Shown here piece after piece: positions 12,017 to 23,224 of a DNA stretch of 64,000 nt; within the stretch, counting starts at the first letter, position 1, and every line of letters begins with the position of its first letter. Source of the stretch: Dactylonectria macrodidyma (taxonomy: Eukaryota > Ascomycota > Sordariomycetes > Hypocreales > Nectriaceae). The stretch covers positions 5,828,001-5,892,000 of the forward strand of contig JAGMUV010000001.1 in NCBI GenBank assembly GCA_020744425.1, in the 5' to 3' direction. The position numbers and the translations under genes were made by a program. The notes under the pieces were generated by a model. That model did not search any database, was not told the origin of the DNA, and saw only the letters and a program-made list of their open reading frames with translations.

Positions 12017-13696
12017 GCCTTCTTTTTCTGCGTTGCGTGCACGAGATAAATTACCCAGAGAGATGACATGAGATAACATGGCAAGGGGATGGCTGCCCAT
12101 CCATGGTTCGTGCGTGTCAAGGCCTTGTCGTGTCGCGTCCACTCGCGCCCGCGCATGCCTCAACACTTTTCGTCCTTTTACCTCTCCCTTGCGTACATAA
12201 ATTATGTAGCTCGGGTATCGATAAGCTGCAGCTGCTGTACTTTGGTAGGCCCACGATGAACGGGATGCACGCTTTAGGCTTGGGCTTGGGCATGGGCATG
12301 GGCGAGATAACTGATGAGTAAGATGATGGGCCATGATGACAGGCACTGATCTAGGGTCTCCCCGAGACGCACGTCCGTCCATGTGGCCACTTTCCTTGCC
12401 ATGGGCCATGCCAGGTTCAGCCATTGGGCGTAGTGACGCGGAGATTCACAGAGAGTCTCAGACACATGGGACCGAGCATTCTCCTCTGGCATGATGAGCT
12501 TGGGCCATCAGATGTCTGCCCGTTTGCTGTCATCATACCTCGTCTGCTTACTACCTACCTGCGTAACCGTAACCTGCTGCATAGAGCACAGGGTTGGTGG
12601 ATATTTTCAATTAGGTGAGCAATGACAACACCTTGTAAGACGGAAATCTTCCAGCAAACTCAATTCCTCGCAATTGCACACCTACTACAGAGTACTTACC
12701 TAGCAATACTCTTTGCACTGCCAACCCTAATCAACGCACACCCCATGATAGGTGCTAGAATTATACCCAAATTGAGCCCCATGTTTTCAATAGCTTCAAT
12801 CCGCGCCGGGACTCTCATGCAGGGAAAGCACCGTCATCACCGGGTCGCTACCACCACAACGGGCACAACCCTGTCGCCAGCTGTTCAGCTACCCATCCAT
12901 TATTGAATCATGGTGGCGCTGCTCGATAATTATCACGTATCTGCTGCCGAGGCTGGCTATCGTAGATACCAAAGGAGTCATGATAAACAAAGTACTTTGT
13001 ATGCATCATCATCATCATGGTCGGCCAAAACTTGCTACGATAGCGTCGCTGTGGCTGAACCTTGCCACACCTCCTATCTTACAACGCTTTGCCCTGAGTA
13101 GCGCAGTAAGGCCTGCTACATATTTGCCTAACAGTAGTTCCGGTACCGGTACCTGACGCTAGACACTTCATTGGACTGTACCCAGCACCTACCTACGTAT
13201 CATGTCCCTGGTCGCAAGTCCCCCTGTCCATGTCTGTCAGCAAGGCCGTCGAGAGATCCAACCCAATCAATAACACATCATACCTCACCATCAGTCAGAG
13301 CATTTTCAACTGGCCCTCAATTATGATTACTAGGTATACTTCATTTGGTCACCTAGGTGCAAACCACAAGCATAATCGAAATGTAGCTATATGCATTTCT
13401 ATCTTTGAAACACAGGAAAGCCATTCTCGCTTTTTCCACCTCTTCGTATATATTACATCCTGCCACCTCTCATGTCTCAATGAGTAATTATAATTTGTGG
13501 CCCAAAGAGTACGCAGATTACAACAATGAAAGACAGCAATGTATCTGATGTAAAGGACGTAGATAACGTCACTTTCGTCAATCTCCCAAGACGAGTCAAG
13601 AGCTTGAAGACATGTATAATGAAATAACAAAAAAAAAGGGTCATAGAGAGTGAACTGGCACAATCCAGACTAGTTGGGCAATTTGCCGACTCCTCC

Positions 13697-16600
13697 TTAG
13701 TCATTCCAATCATCGTACTCTGGGTACGGGTTCCATTCCTGTCCTGGGTAGCTCGTCGCGCTCATCTGAGGTGGCAGCTCTCCGTCCGAGTCCTCATCGG
13801 GGTTATAGTGAATCTTCTCCTCTTGAGAGTTGAGGCGCAATTTGCGCCTGTGAGCCTCCTCCGTATCCTCCAGTTCCGCAGGGGCGTTGCGATTTCTTGT
13901 ATTGCTCCTCATAGGGACTCCGTTGCGAACCGCCCGATACATAGCAGGCTCCTCGTCACTAGTCATGTCCTTCGCTTCACGCGTTGACTCGCCTGCAATC
14001 TCTTCCGTGCTGACCACGCGCTTGGCCTGGGCCGTGTTTGTATCCACGCTCGGTACATCACTTACTGCGGAGATCGAATGTGCATGTGAATGTGCTGGAC
14101 TAGTCTTTCCGTCTGCCCCCATCGGAGGGCTTAACGAGACAGTGCGTGAACCAGCTCCCCCAACGATTTTAACTCCGTCGCTCTGGATTGGTGCCTGTTG
14201 CTTTGGGGGCGATATGGTATTAATGTCAACATTGTGCTGGACGGTAGAGCTAAGAGGGCTATGAGGTTTAGTTGACCCGTTCTCGCTGGACTGCGGTTGG
14301 GCCGGTCCGGGATAAATTGGCGGTGTTCCGTTGTTTCTCACATTGGCAGTCGTTGGTTGTGGGAGCGGGGTAAAGAACTCCCTTGAGTTTGTGCTGCTCG
14401 TTACACTGCTGCTTCCGCTCTCGCTCGTCCGGCTATCTAGGCTCGTCAGGCGCGATAGGTCTGGGCGTAGTTGTTGAGTGGCGCCAAGAGAGTTCTCTGG
14501 GCGAGCTGTTGGAGTATGGTCAACATGGCCCGTGAGAGGCGTCTGCGATCTAGAGTTGTCATCAACGCGGTCATTATCCAGGGGAGATGCCGGCTGTGGC
14601 GTGGGTTGGGGAGTTGGCTGTGATACTGGCTGGGGTGCCAACTGGGCCGTTGGCTGCGACGTAGGCAGGGGCGCCGGAGCCGGTGTCTGCGGCTCTGGTC
14701 GAGGCTGTCCCGGGATCAACGCTGGACTGGTCACAGGAGGAGGCGGCTGCTGTTGCGGATAGAATTGTTGCGCGCTATGGACTTGTTGAGTCGGAGGGAA
14801 GTATCCTTGGCTTATGTTTCGGCCCACATTGTATGGTGATGGCGCAATCATCGCTCCCTCGCCATGGACAGCGTAATACCCTCTGGGGATGGGAACTTGA
14901 GCGTATTGAGGTTCGCTGTATTCTTTTGCCGGTTGCTGTGGCTGGGGACGGCCCGGTCCTTGAAAGCCTCGTGGAAAGACCTGACGAGAATTCGTAACAG
15001 GTTGACTATTTGGTCCAATTTGTCTCTGCACTGGCGCAGGAGGCCCCGTGGCAGAAGTCGGCGAAAATTGCTGTCTCACGGGTGGACTATTGTTTGCCGA
15101 GGGCGGAAATTGCTGCTGGCCCATCGGCGGGCTGGTTGCGGTCACCGGCGAGAACTGTTGCTGTCCCATCGGAGGACTGCCAAGCTGCGATGACCGTCGT
15201 TGAGAATAGCTCTGCGGATGTGGAGATTGTCCCGTGGACTGTCGTGGCTGCTGCTCCTGCTGCTGCTGTAGCTGCTGTTGCTGCGGCTGTCGTTGCTGTG
15301 GCTGTGGCTGCGGCTGCTGCTGCATATGTTGCTGCTGAAGCTGCTGCTGCTGTAGCTGTTGCTGCTGTAGCTGTTGCTGCTGTAGCTGCTGCTGCTGTAG
15401 CTGCTGCGTTTGAAGTAGTTGTTGTCTAGGCGGCATCTGTTGCATGTGTAGAGGGGCTCCTTGCTGATAGACTCCTTGTTGAGGAACACCCTGATGAGCG
15501 ATTCTCTGCTGATGATCTCCTTGGTTTGCAATTCCTTGTTGTGAAACTCCCTGTTGAGGAACTCCTTGGGGAAGCTGCATAAACCCTGATGGAGGGCCCT
15601 TTGCTGTTTGAGGAGTCTTAGAGGTTCGTTTGAATGCGCCGAGCAGTTTGCTTGTTCTCCTCTCCGAGCCTTCTGGTTTCACTTGAGCTTGAGGTGGCCT
15701 GGGTGCCAATTGACCAGACATTCGGCTTCTTAGGCCCTTCCACTTAGATGCGGGACTGTCCTGGCGTGCTGGCACATTCATCACCGGCGGAGGCGTCATA
15801 TTGTCTCTTAGTGAAACTTGAGAGCCCGGAGGGCCCTGTGTTTGCATCGAGGGTCGCGACAAAGGTATAGAAACCTGAGACGCCGGGCTTGGCATGGTTT
15901 GGACGCTGGGAGAGCCCTGAAGGTGAAGGTTCTGCTGACCAGGGTGTACCGGGAAGGTTCCTTGCTGCGGGTTTAACCGTTGCTGTTGTTGCTGGAATGG
16001 AGGAGATGGGAGGGTCTGATGCTGTGGCGGTGCTATGCGTGTTCCGAGGCCTTGCTGTTGCTGCTGTGCCATTGGCGAATCTGTGGGCAGTGAGGATGTG
16101 TCTGGTTGAGGTCCCCTCGTACTGGGAGTTGGCGGTACAGATGGCTCACGAGGGGTTTGTACTACGTTGGAGGAGGCTATGGATGGTGGCCCAGTTCTTG
16201 AGGTTTGGGAGACGGGGGATTGGGGCAGATCGTCTCGGATGCCACCTTCTTTGCGTGCATGGACGTTCCTGACATCAGATCGCCACGACAGGCTGGGCGA
16301 TCCCATCGGAGGTTGTTGCACCTCTGTAATGTCGGCACCTCCCTGCATGGCCGTGTCCAAAGACTGCTTTGAGATGTGGTGGGAGATGTGAGAAACCGGG
16401 ACTGATGGCGCCGGAGACACTCCACGAGAGCCAGACCGCAGCCTTGAACTACCATCTAGGGGAGGCGACCCGACATCAACAGATGGGTGTGGAGATCCTT
16501 GAGGGTTTGGCGCCACGGGAACCCCCTCTGGTACCATAGGAGATTGTTGCCGTAACGGCGAGGGCTTAGGTTGATGCAGAGACACCTGAGACTTGCTCAT

Positions 16601-19600
16601 TTCCATTCCTTCGAATCTTCGGCCAGGTTCCACAAAGGTTAGATCGCTCGAAGAGGGCCGTTCAGGTGACGTGTTAACCTGAGAGTCCAGCGAAGAATTT
16701 CCGGTTATACGTCGCAACATAGGTGGGTGTGTTGGAGACTGGGGGACTGGAGAAGTCTGGCCTGGAGAAAGTTGAACAGGAGGAAGTTGCATAGGAGGCA
16801 GCTGTCCAAGAGGTAATTGCCTAGGCACAGCCTGCTCCGGGGAGGGTTGTCCATGAGAGGGCTGAAAAGGGGGTACCTGTTCTTGGAGGGCATGTCCTGT
16901 AGGGTTCTGAACAGGGGGCAGCTCCCTCTGAGTATGTTGCTTGACAGGCGACTGCGCTGGGGGAGGATGTCCTGGAGAAAGTTGTACCGGAGAAATCCTC
17001 ATTGGAGGGAGCCATGTTTGAGGGGATTGCTCAACAGGATATCGTGACATAGAAGTATGTCCCACAGAAGGGTGTCTTTGATTACCCTGAGTCGCGTGCA
17101 CCGTAGAAACTTGACCGGGAGGAGATTGCCGAGGGGGGTGATGTGCTGGAGGGAACTGTCCTTGATCTGCCAGAGAAGATTGGTTTGGGGAGAATTGTCC
17201 AGGGGGGATATGCCCTTGGCCTCCACGAGGAAACTGAGGTGGAGGAAACTGCCCCGGAGCCCCATGTCCTGGAGGAGATTGCTGAAGAGGTGGCTTCACT
17301 TGGGAGAACTGTGCTTGGTCTCTTCGAGGGGATTGAGGTCGAGGAGACTGCGCTGGAGCGACGTGTCCTGGAGGAGATTGTCCCTGATTTCCTCGGGGAA
17401 GTTGGCCAGGAAGAATTTGGCCCGGAGGAGGCCGGCCTTGGTGAGGATGTCCTTCATCTTGAGGAAGTTGCCCTTGGAGTTGATGAGGAGAAAACTGGCT
17501 GGACAGGGACCGTACCGGGGAAATTTGTCCCTGACTGCCCCCATGGAATTGACTAGGAGACACAGGAGAGAGTTGGCCTGCGGGCTGTTGTCTCTGGCTG
17601 TTCTGGAAAAACTCTTCCTGGGACTGTCCTGGGGGTGGCTGGCCTTGATGAGTCTGTGCAAGGGAAGGTTGTCGCAAGGGAGGCTGTCCAAGAGGAGATC
17701 GCGCTAACGGAGACTTTCCTGGTGGATGTTGTCCTAGAGGATTCTGCGATAGCCGCAGTTGTAACTGAGGTGGTTGTCCCAGAGGGGGCCCTTGGTCTGG
17801 AGGAAACTGCCCTGAAGGGGGCGGAGTCGCACCATCCTGAGACCGATTCTTTGAATGGCCCAAGAACCCAGATATCAAGCCCGAAGTAGAGCCCCGTCTC
17901 TTACGGCGCTCCCGCTCTGGGCTATCAGGTACTGGCGCTCCTGGTCCTCCAGACATGATTGGCGACTCATGCGGCGCGGTGCTGCTTCTCATGAACCCAA
18001 CAGGGGGCGGAGGAGAGAGGGAACCAGCGGGGGGAGGGGTCTCAGCGCTGGTAGAAGGGGGGTCGGGGTGAGATGTCGCCTGGTTCTGGGGGACATCCAC
18101 GCTTGAACGATGGAAGATACCCCCGACGGCTGATCGAGCAGTTGAGAAGCGCTTCTTCGGTGCTGACATGCTGTTAGCAGTACTTCCAGGTTCGTTCACC
18201 ATGCTGGAGGTGGACGAGCGTGGTGGGCCGCTGGGTTTGATCTTGAATTGCGGACCGGGAATGGCTCCCATTCCAGTATTGAAGCGAGACGGCCTGCGCT
18301 CAGGCTGAGGAGAGTCCGACCTCTCCTGGTCCGGGTGGACAGGAGGTGGAAGCGATGCATGACCTGAGGCTGGAGGCCGGGCCCCCTCTCGGCTCTGGGA
18401 TGGACGGTCCATGGAGGGACGACCGCGGAGACTGAAAAGGAAGCTTCCTCTCGAAGCTCTTTTCCGCTCCTGAGATTCTTCAATGCCGACGCTAGTTTCA
18501 GATTGGTCGTCGCCAACATGTTCGTTCAATTGCTGTTGTGCCCTGGGTTCAATCGCCGAGCCACGTCGCTCCGATGATGGCCTCGTGAAACGGCTGCCAA
18601 ACTCTTTGAAGATGCCAGAGCTCTTCCGGCGGCCCCGGTCGTCGCCGGCGGCGTCCGTTTGTGGGCCACCTGTTTGCGGACCACCCATTGCTGGCCCGCC
18701 CATTCCCGGCCCACCCATGAACGGACCGCCGGTTGCGGCCCGGGGCAAAGCCATTTCTTGGGAGAGACGGCCTGGAAATTGCGGGGCTGGAGGTGGGTTG
18801 GTTTGCGAGTTGCTTCTAGATCGCGGGCCGCGGTTGAAGAGCTCCGGGTGGCGCCACGCAGCAGACGGCGGTACATCCGACGGCCTCTGTCTTGGCTTTG
18901 GCTGCGACGTTGGAGGAATAGGGACTGCGGGGAGCGGCGCGTCTATGCCCATTTCTTTCTCGTGACCGAAATAAGGCTGTTGTTGTGAGTCGCCTGTCCC
19001 TGCGCGATTTCTGGTGACGGGATGGAGAGGTGCCTGCAGGTGACTCTCTTCTAGTTTCCAGGGTCCGGAAGGGGGTAGCTTCTGAATTGGGTTGTCCACC
19101 ATATTGGGTGGTATCATGGGCGACGCGCCATACGACGGGTTCTGGTGCTGATCCGGCTGACTGGGCGCGCGGGGATGCATTGGGGGGGCGTCATCCGGCC
19201 GCTCTTGCGGAACCATGGACGGCTGCTCATCGGGACCAGACGACATCCTTGTAGGCGCCTTATGGCTCGGTTGGGCGAATTGTTGACGTGATGTTGCAGA
19301 ATTGGCCGCGACGGGTTCTGTTATTGGGAGTACCACTTCAGCGTCAGCCGCGCTATTTCCCGGGCGACGGGTGGATGTCAGCCCATGCTCGTCGTCATCG
19401 TCAAGCGAAAAGCGCTCGGCGGCTGGACGCGCGGCTTTGGAGGTCAGGCCAAAGGTTGAGCCACGTCGGATTGGGGGCAGCCCGACGAAGGACGAGTTAC
19501 GCTTGGGACTTTCTGCTTCCATTGCAGGTGCGGGCTGCACAGGCTGCGCTGGATGGGTGTGAGGGCCGGCAGTGCGGGTTTCCTTGGTAGGCAGTGGTGT

Positions 19601-22600
19601 CTCATGAACCACTGGCGCCGGTGCCTCGTGGCGCGCCTCGACACGCGCTTCAGGAAGCGCCTCAGACGCCGGGTCGCCCGGAGCTATGTGGACTGGGGTA
19701 GCCAGTTGTGGGGATACCAACACCCACTCATCAGAGGCTCGGTCTGTCGACATGCCCCGCGCCTCCGGTTTGTCATGTGTTAGCGGCTGGCTCTCGACGT
19801 CCAATTGGACACCCGAGTGCTCTGAGACGTCATCCCTGGTCAGTGCTGCGGCCCGGTCTGTGGCCGAGTCTCTATCTTTGAAAGGGTCCCACGCTGGAAC
19901 CTCATTGCTCATGGGGGAAGGGATCTCCCATTTGTTCACGTCTTTGTGGTCTTTACTAGAGCTCGGCGGCTCTTGCTCAGCATTCCATGGCTGGGGGCCT
20001 GGTGTCTCGGCCGAAACATGACGCCTACCTGATTCGCTGGCCTGGGACGTAGGTCGGAAAAAATGCATACGAGTTGAGTGGGAGGAGGACGATGGAGCTC
20101 GGGATGGTAGGCCCGCCGCACTAACCGTCCTCCTTTCTTTGCTTGGGTGAAGGGGCTCTGTGCGGGATCTTGCGCTAATGCTCAGACCCCATGAAGATCG
20201 CCTCTCATTCTTCACCTTGGGATGCACCACGCGGGGAGGTATGGGTTCGTCCTGCCAACCAGAATCATTAACAACCTCTTCTCGTCACGTTCGATTAAGA
20301 TGAATATGGATGGGCAACGGCATAGTGAGATGTGTGAAACGGGAAACAAGCGTCGTAGCATTCCTATCTCGTACACCCGTCCCGTCATAAGCCAAGAGTG
20401 AAAGACCCGAGGCGCATCATGAAGAGAGATTTAAATCCAACAATGACCCCGCCCAGAGTGAAAGGAAGAGGCCCATTTGCATCAGGCCCTAAAAAAAAGA
20501 AGTGTCAGTGAAATACCTTGTCCCCAGTTCCTCGCAATTTGCTCTTTCCCTTGCTCAACAGTCCCTTGCTAAACTTTCCGGTGATCTTTCCGGCTGAGTG
20601 CATCAACTCCTTGCTCTTCGTGCCAATCTGGTTGCTGGAGTTTCCGAAGGCGCTGCCGGCAGCTTGTGTTGAAATCGGCAACCCACCAAGTCTGGAACGA
20701 GTGGACCCAGGTGCGCTCGTCGTGGGCGTGCTGGCATTGAGGTATTGCTGGTAATATGGTTGCTGCGCTGGGGGGTTAGAGCCGCCTGAACTTGCAACGT
20801 TGGTTCCTTGTCCGAAAGTTTGGTGGCTTGCGCCGCTGAAGGACCCTGTTGCGTTAGCATACTCAGGGTGCTGGTTCTTGAGAGACTGGAGCCAGTTCTC
20901 CAGACCCGATTCGGCCACGGCGAAGGCTATCCGTGATTCTTCGTACTTGGCGATCCTCTGGGCTGGAGTGGGTAGCCCCATAATCTCCTTGATGCCCATC
21001 ACCTGCGGCAGCTGGCCGGGAGGAGGTGCTGGGGCAGTGGACGTTGGAGGCTCATCTGGAGGCGGAACCATTGGCACGGTGTGGGAAGCGCTCTCCACCA
21101 GCATCTTTTCCTCTAAGAGGGATGGGCGGCGGTTTTCGGAAACATGTGCGGCACTCTCATCGGTTCGCGTTGACACAGGCGAGGGAGGCTCAAGCATTGA
21201 CGGTAGTTGCTGCGAAGGTGGTATAATGCTGGACATAGAGACTTGCTCCGAGATCCCCCCAGAGGGTATAACGATCTTAGGGGGTTCGGTCCCTGAGCTG
21301 GTCGTATCGGACACAATGTCCTTCGGCGACTGAATGTCAGACTGCCCAAGTGACGAAGGAGTGTTTACACCAGGCACGGTATCCTTTGCAGGTTCACTGG
21401 CAGGCGGTGCAGAGGTCTTCTGCTCAAATCCTGCCTCCCAAGAAAACCGCCGTCGGAGATTCGGTTGGTCCTGGCTAGATGTCTCATTGACATCACTCGA
21501 AGGAGGTATGGCCGGTACGTCCGAAGTTGGGGCGTCGGTTGGTTGAAGAGGCGTTTGTGAGACTTGCGAGACCGATGGTACAGTTTCAGTTGGCGGTGCC
21601 TCTGCCCCCTTCTCCTCAGATACCACCTTCTCCGTCGCATCATCCCAATAACTGTCATAATCACGAAGTGTGTAACTGCTGTTGCGAGTGTCCGCTCTAT
21701 TGCCAGGCGTAAGAGCACTAGTGTTGTCTCTCAGAGGACTCGGGCTTGGAGTGGTTCCAACTGGACTAAGAGTCCTCATGATTTCATCACTCAACATATC
21801 ACTCTCCTTAACAGGCGACGATGTGACAGTGCTCAAGGTAGACTCTCTCTGAACCGGACGGGGCTGAAAATCTGAGGGAGAGTAGTCTGGGCGACGAGGC
21901 TGCAGTGGCTCCGTAGGAGTGATGTCGGGAGTCAGTGATTGGGGAGGGGTGTTGGACACTTGAAGCGTGGCCGCATCGTGAATCTCTGTGGGTGGAGCGA
22001 TTCCCTTGGAGTGAGGGCTTGGGGTACGCAACGGCGGAATAGAGGGAGGATCCGGGCCAGGAGACAGCACAGGTGCCTGGCTCTTTAGGTCAACAGGAGA
22101 TTTGTTCTCAACGAGGGATCGTGTGGGCTCCAATGTCTGTTCGCCTTGTTGCGATTGCGACTCAACCGAGTCTTGAGAAATGCTTGGCGCTGCACCAGGC
22201 AGCGCTGTCGCATTGTCGGGTCGGTCATTGGTGATGGTCTTGCTGGAGATTACTTGCGATGCCAAAGGCTCCAAAGTCTTAGGCAGACCTTGTTTAACAG
22301 GCTCGTCCTTGCTCGGTGTATTGAAGAAGTCAGACCCGAACACGGAAATGCGATTAACATCAGGCAGCTGTGGGCTGACTGATCTTGTGTGGTCAATCTC
22401 TTGAGGAGGATCGACAACGTCATTTCCCTTCTCGTTCGCGGGAGGTGGCGTTGTGGCGTTGGTCACCTGGTGGTTGCCTTCATCGAAAGGCTGGGTCGGA
22501 CGTTCAATGGCCGGTGGAGCGGCCTTTTCTGTCGTTGGTTTCGTCGAGTCGGCCGACTTGCGGTCCTCTTCCAAGCGCAGGAGCTCCGAGGGTCGAATTT

Positions 22601-23224
22601 GCGGAGACGATCGTGCAGGAGTAGAGCTAGCAGTACTGAGAGGAGTGGAAGAGCGAGCTTCGTTTTGTAAGCCTGCCAGTGGTGGAGGTGCTTGAGATGG
22701 GAGGGGGGCTGGCGACGTGTTTCGACCGGCTATTGGAGAAGGGCTATTTCGAGCTGAGTCTTGAACATGTATGGGGGCATTAGGCATTGGCGGCGCCGTC
22801 TGCTCAGCGTCAACCCTTGGTGGCTGGTCGGTTTGAAGGTGTAGCGAAGGCGGGCCGCTTGAGCTGCGGGAGCTAGATGCAACGGCAGCCAATCTCGGAG
22901 AAGGTCTATGTGTTTCGGACGGGAGGCGCTGGCCGACAGGGCGAAGCCCAGTAGTGACTCGCGAGACAGGAGCGGGCATCGGCTCGTCTTCTTCGAAGTC
23001 ATCGTCGCCCCAATCGTCGCCGTCGTAGCTCTGAACCTTTGCCTCAACCCATTTCCTCGTCTTCTTACGGTTGATGTTAACCTGGTAGCTTCCACCCGTA
23101 GGAGTATCTGGGGTCCTAGCGATCAGGTATCAGATTAGGAAAAGGCGACATCGCGCGGTTGCCGAGGAGGTTCTTACATGGGAGTCTTCCCTTGCGTGAA
23201 AGGGTTGTTGTAGGTCCCGTCCAT
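13697..23224 (-). CDS. Giant intrinsically disordered protein, about 3,066 residues, unknown function
   Basis: Three exons: 23178-23224, 20517-23115 and 13697-20251. Both splice joins keep the frame: a GTAAGA donor and a CTAG acceptor, then a GTATTT donor and a GGCAG acceptor across a 265-nt intron. I do not recognise the family. Two segments look ordered or conserved. The N-terminus has a basic NINRKKTRKWVEAKV motif followed by acidic SYDGDDWGDDDFEEDEP (residues about 25-60). The end of exon 2 (about 775-882) has an ESRIAFAVAESGLENWL helix and a basic G/K/S-rich tail. Most of the rest is rich in S, P and Q with many SP/TP sites. It contains a GGP repeat (about 1390-1415), a PGQ-rich region (about 1680-2050) and a poly-Q tract (about 2490-2555). 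The acidic C-terminus ends YPEYDDWND, echoing the N-terminal DDW motif. A scaffold role would be a guess. No transmembrane segment or catalytic domain was seen. Confidence 0.82.
15239..15420 (-). repeat. Poly-Q / LQQQQ repeat tract in the giant protein
   Basis: CAG-type codon array, read on the minus strand, encoding repeated LQQQQ pentads followed by mixed Q/P/R/H residues. The plus strand shows it as GCTGCTG runs. Such tracts often vary in length between isolates. Confidence 0.9.
16740..17850 (-). repeat. PGQ-rich degenerate repeat region in the giant protein
   Basis: About 370 residues built from irregular units resembling SPPGQxPPxQ, LPPGQ and SPVQLSPGQ. Units are roughly 6-12 residues and the DNA is diverged between copies, so this is an old, drifting repeat. 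Overlapping plus-strand frames of up to 216 codons are by-products of this periodicity. Confidence 0.85.
18655..18735 (-). repeat. GGP short tandem repeat in the giant protein
   Basis: Fifteen-base units encoding MGGPG, MGGPA, MGGPQ and TGGPQ in tandem. Seen directly in the minus-strand frame. Confidence 0.8.

Larger units (their letters stand above)
9660..13696. other. Gene-poor region upstream of SEC2
   Basis: About 4 kb without a convincing protein-coding gene. On the minus strand 9660-10600 is strongly pyrimidine-rich and therefore open over long stretches in several frames, but the predicted peptides are low in complexity and show no family features. It is best read as SEC2 promoter and leader. 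The rest (10.7-13.6 kb) contains microsatellites, many short ACCTACCT/GGTACC-like motifs, and short frames that I could not support as genes. A non-coding RNA cannot be excluded. Confidence 0.5.

Noticed and set aside
11069..12424. Frames of 187 (plus) and 171 (minus) codons in the gap near 11-12.4 kb
   Set aside because: No domain, poor composition, and the minus-strand frame includes the TTC microsatellite as a lysine run.
17057..17707. Plus-strand frame of 216 codons opposite the giant gene
   Set aside because: It mirrors the PGQ-rich repeat of the minus-strand coding frame; the peptide is rich in R/L/G with no family features, and several other shadow frames occur in the same place.
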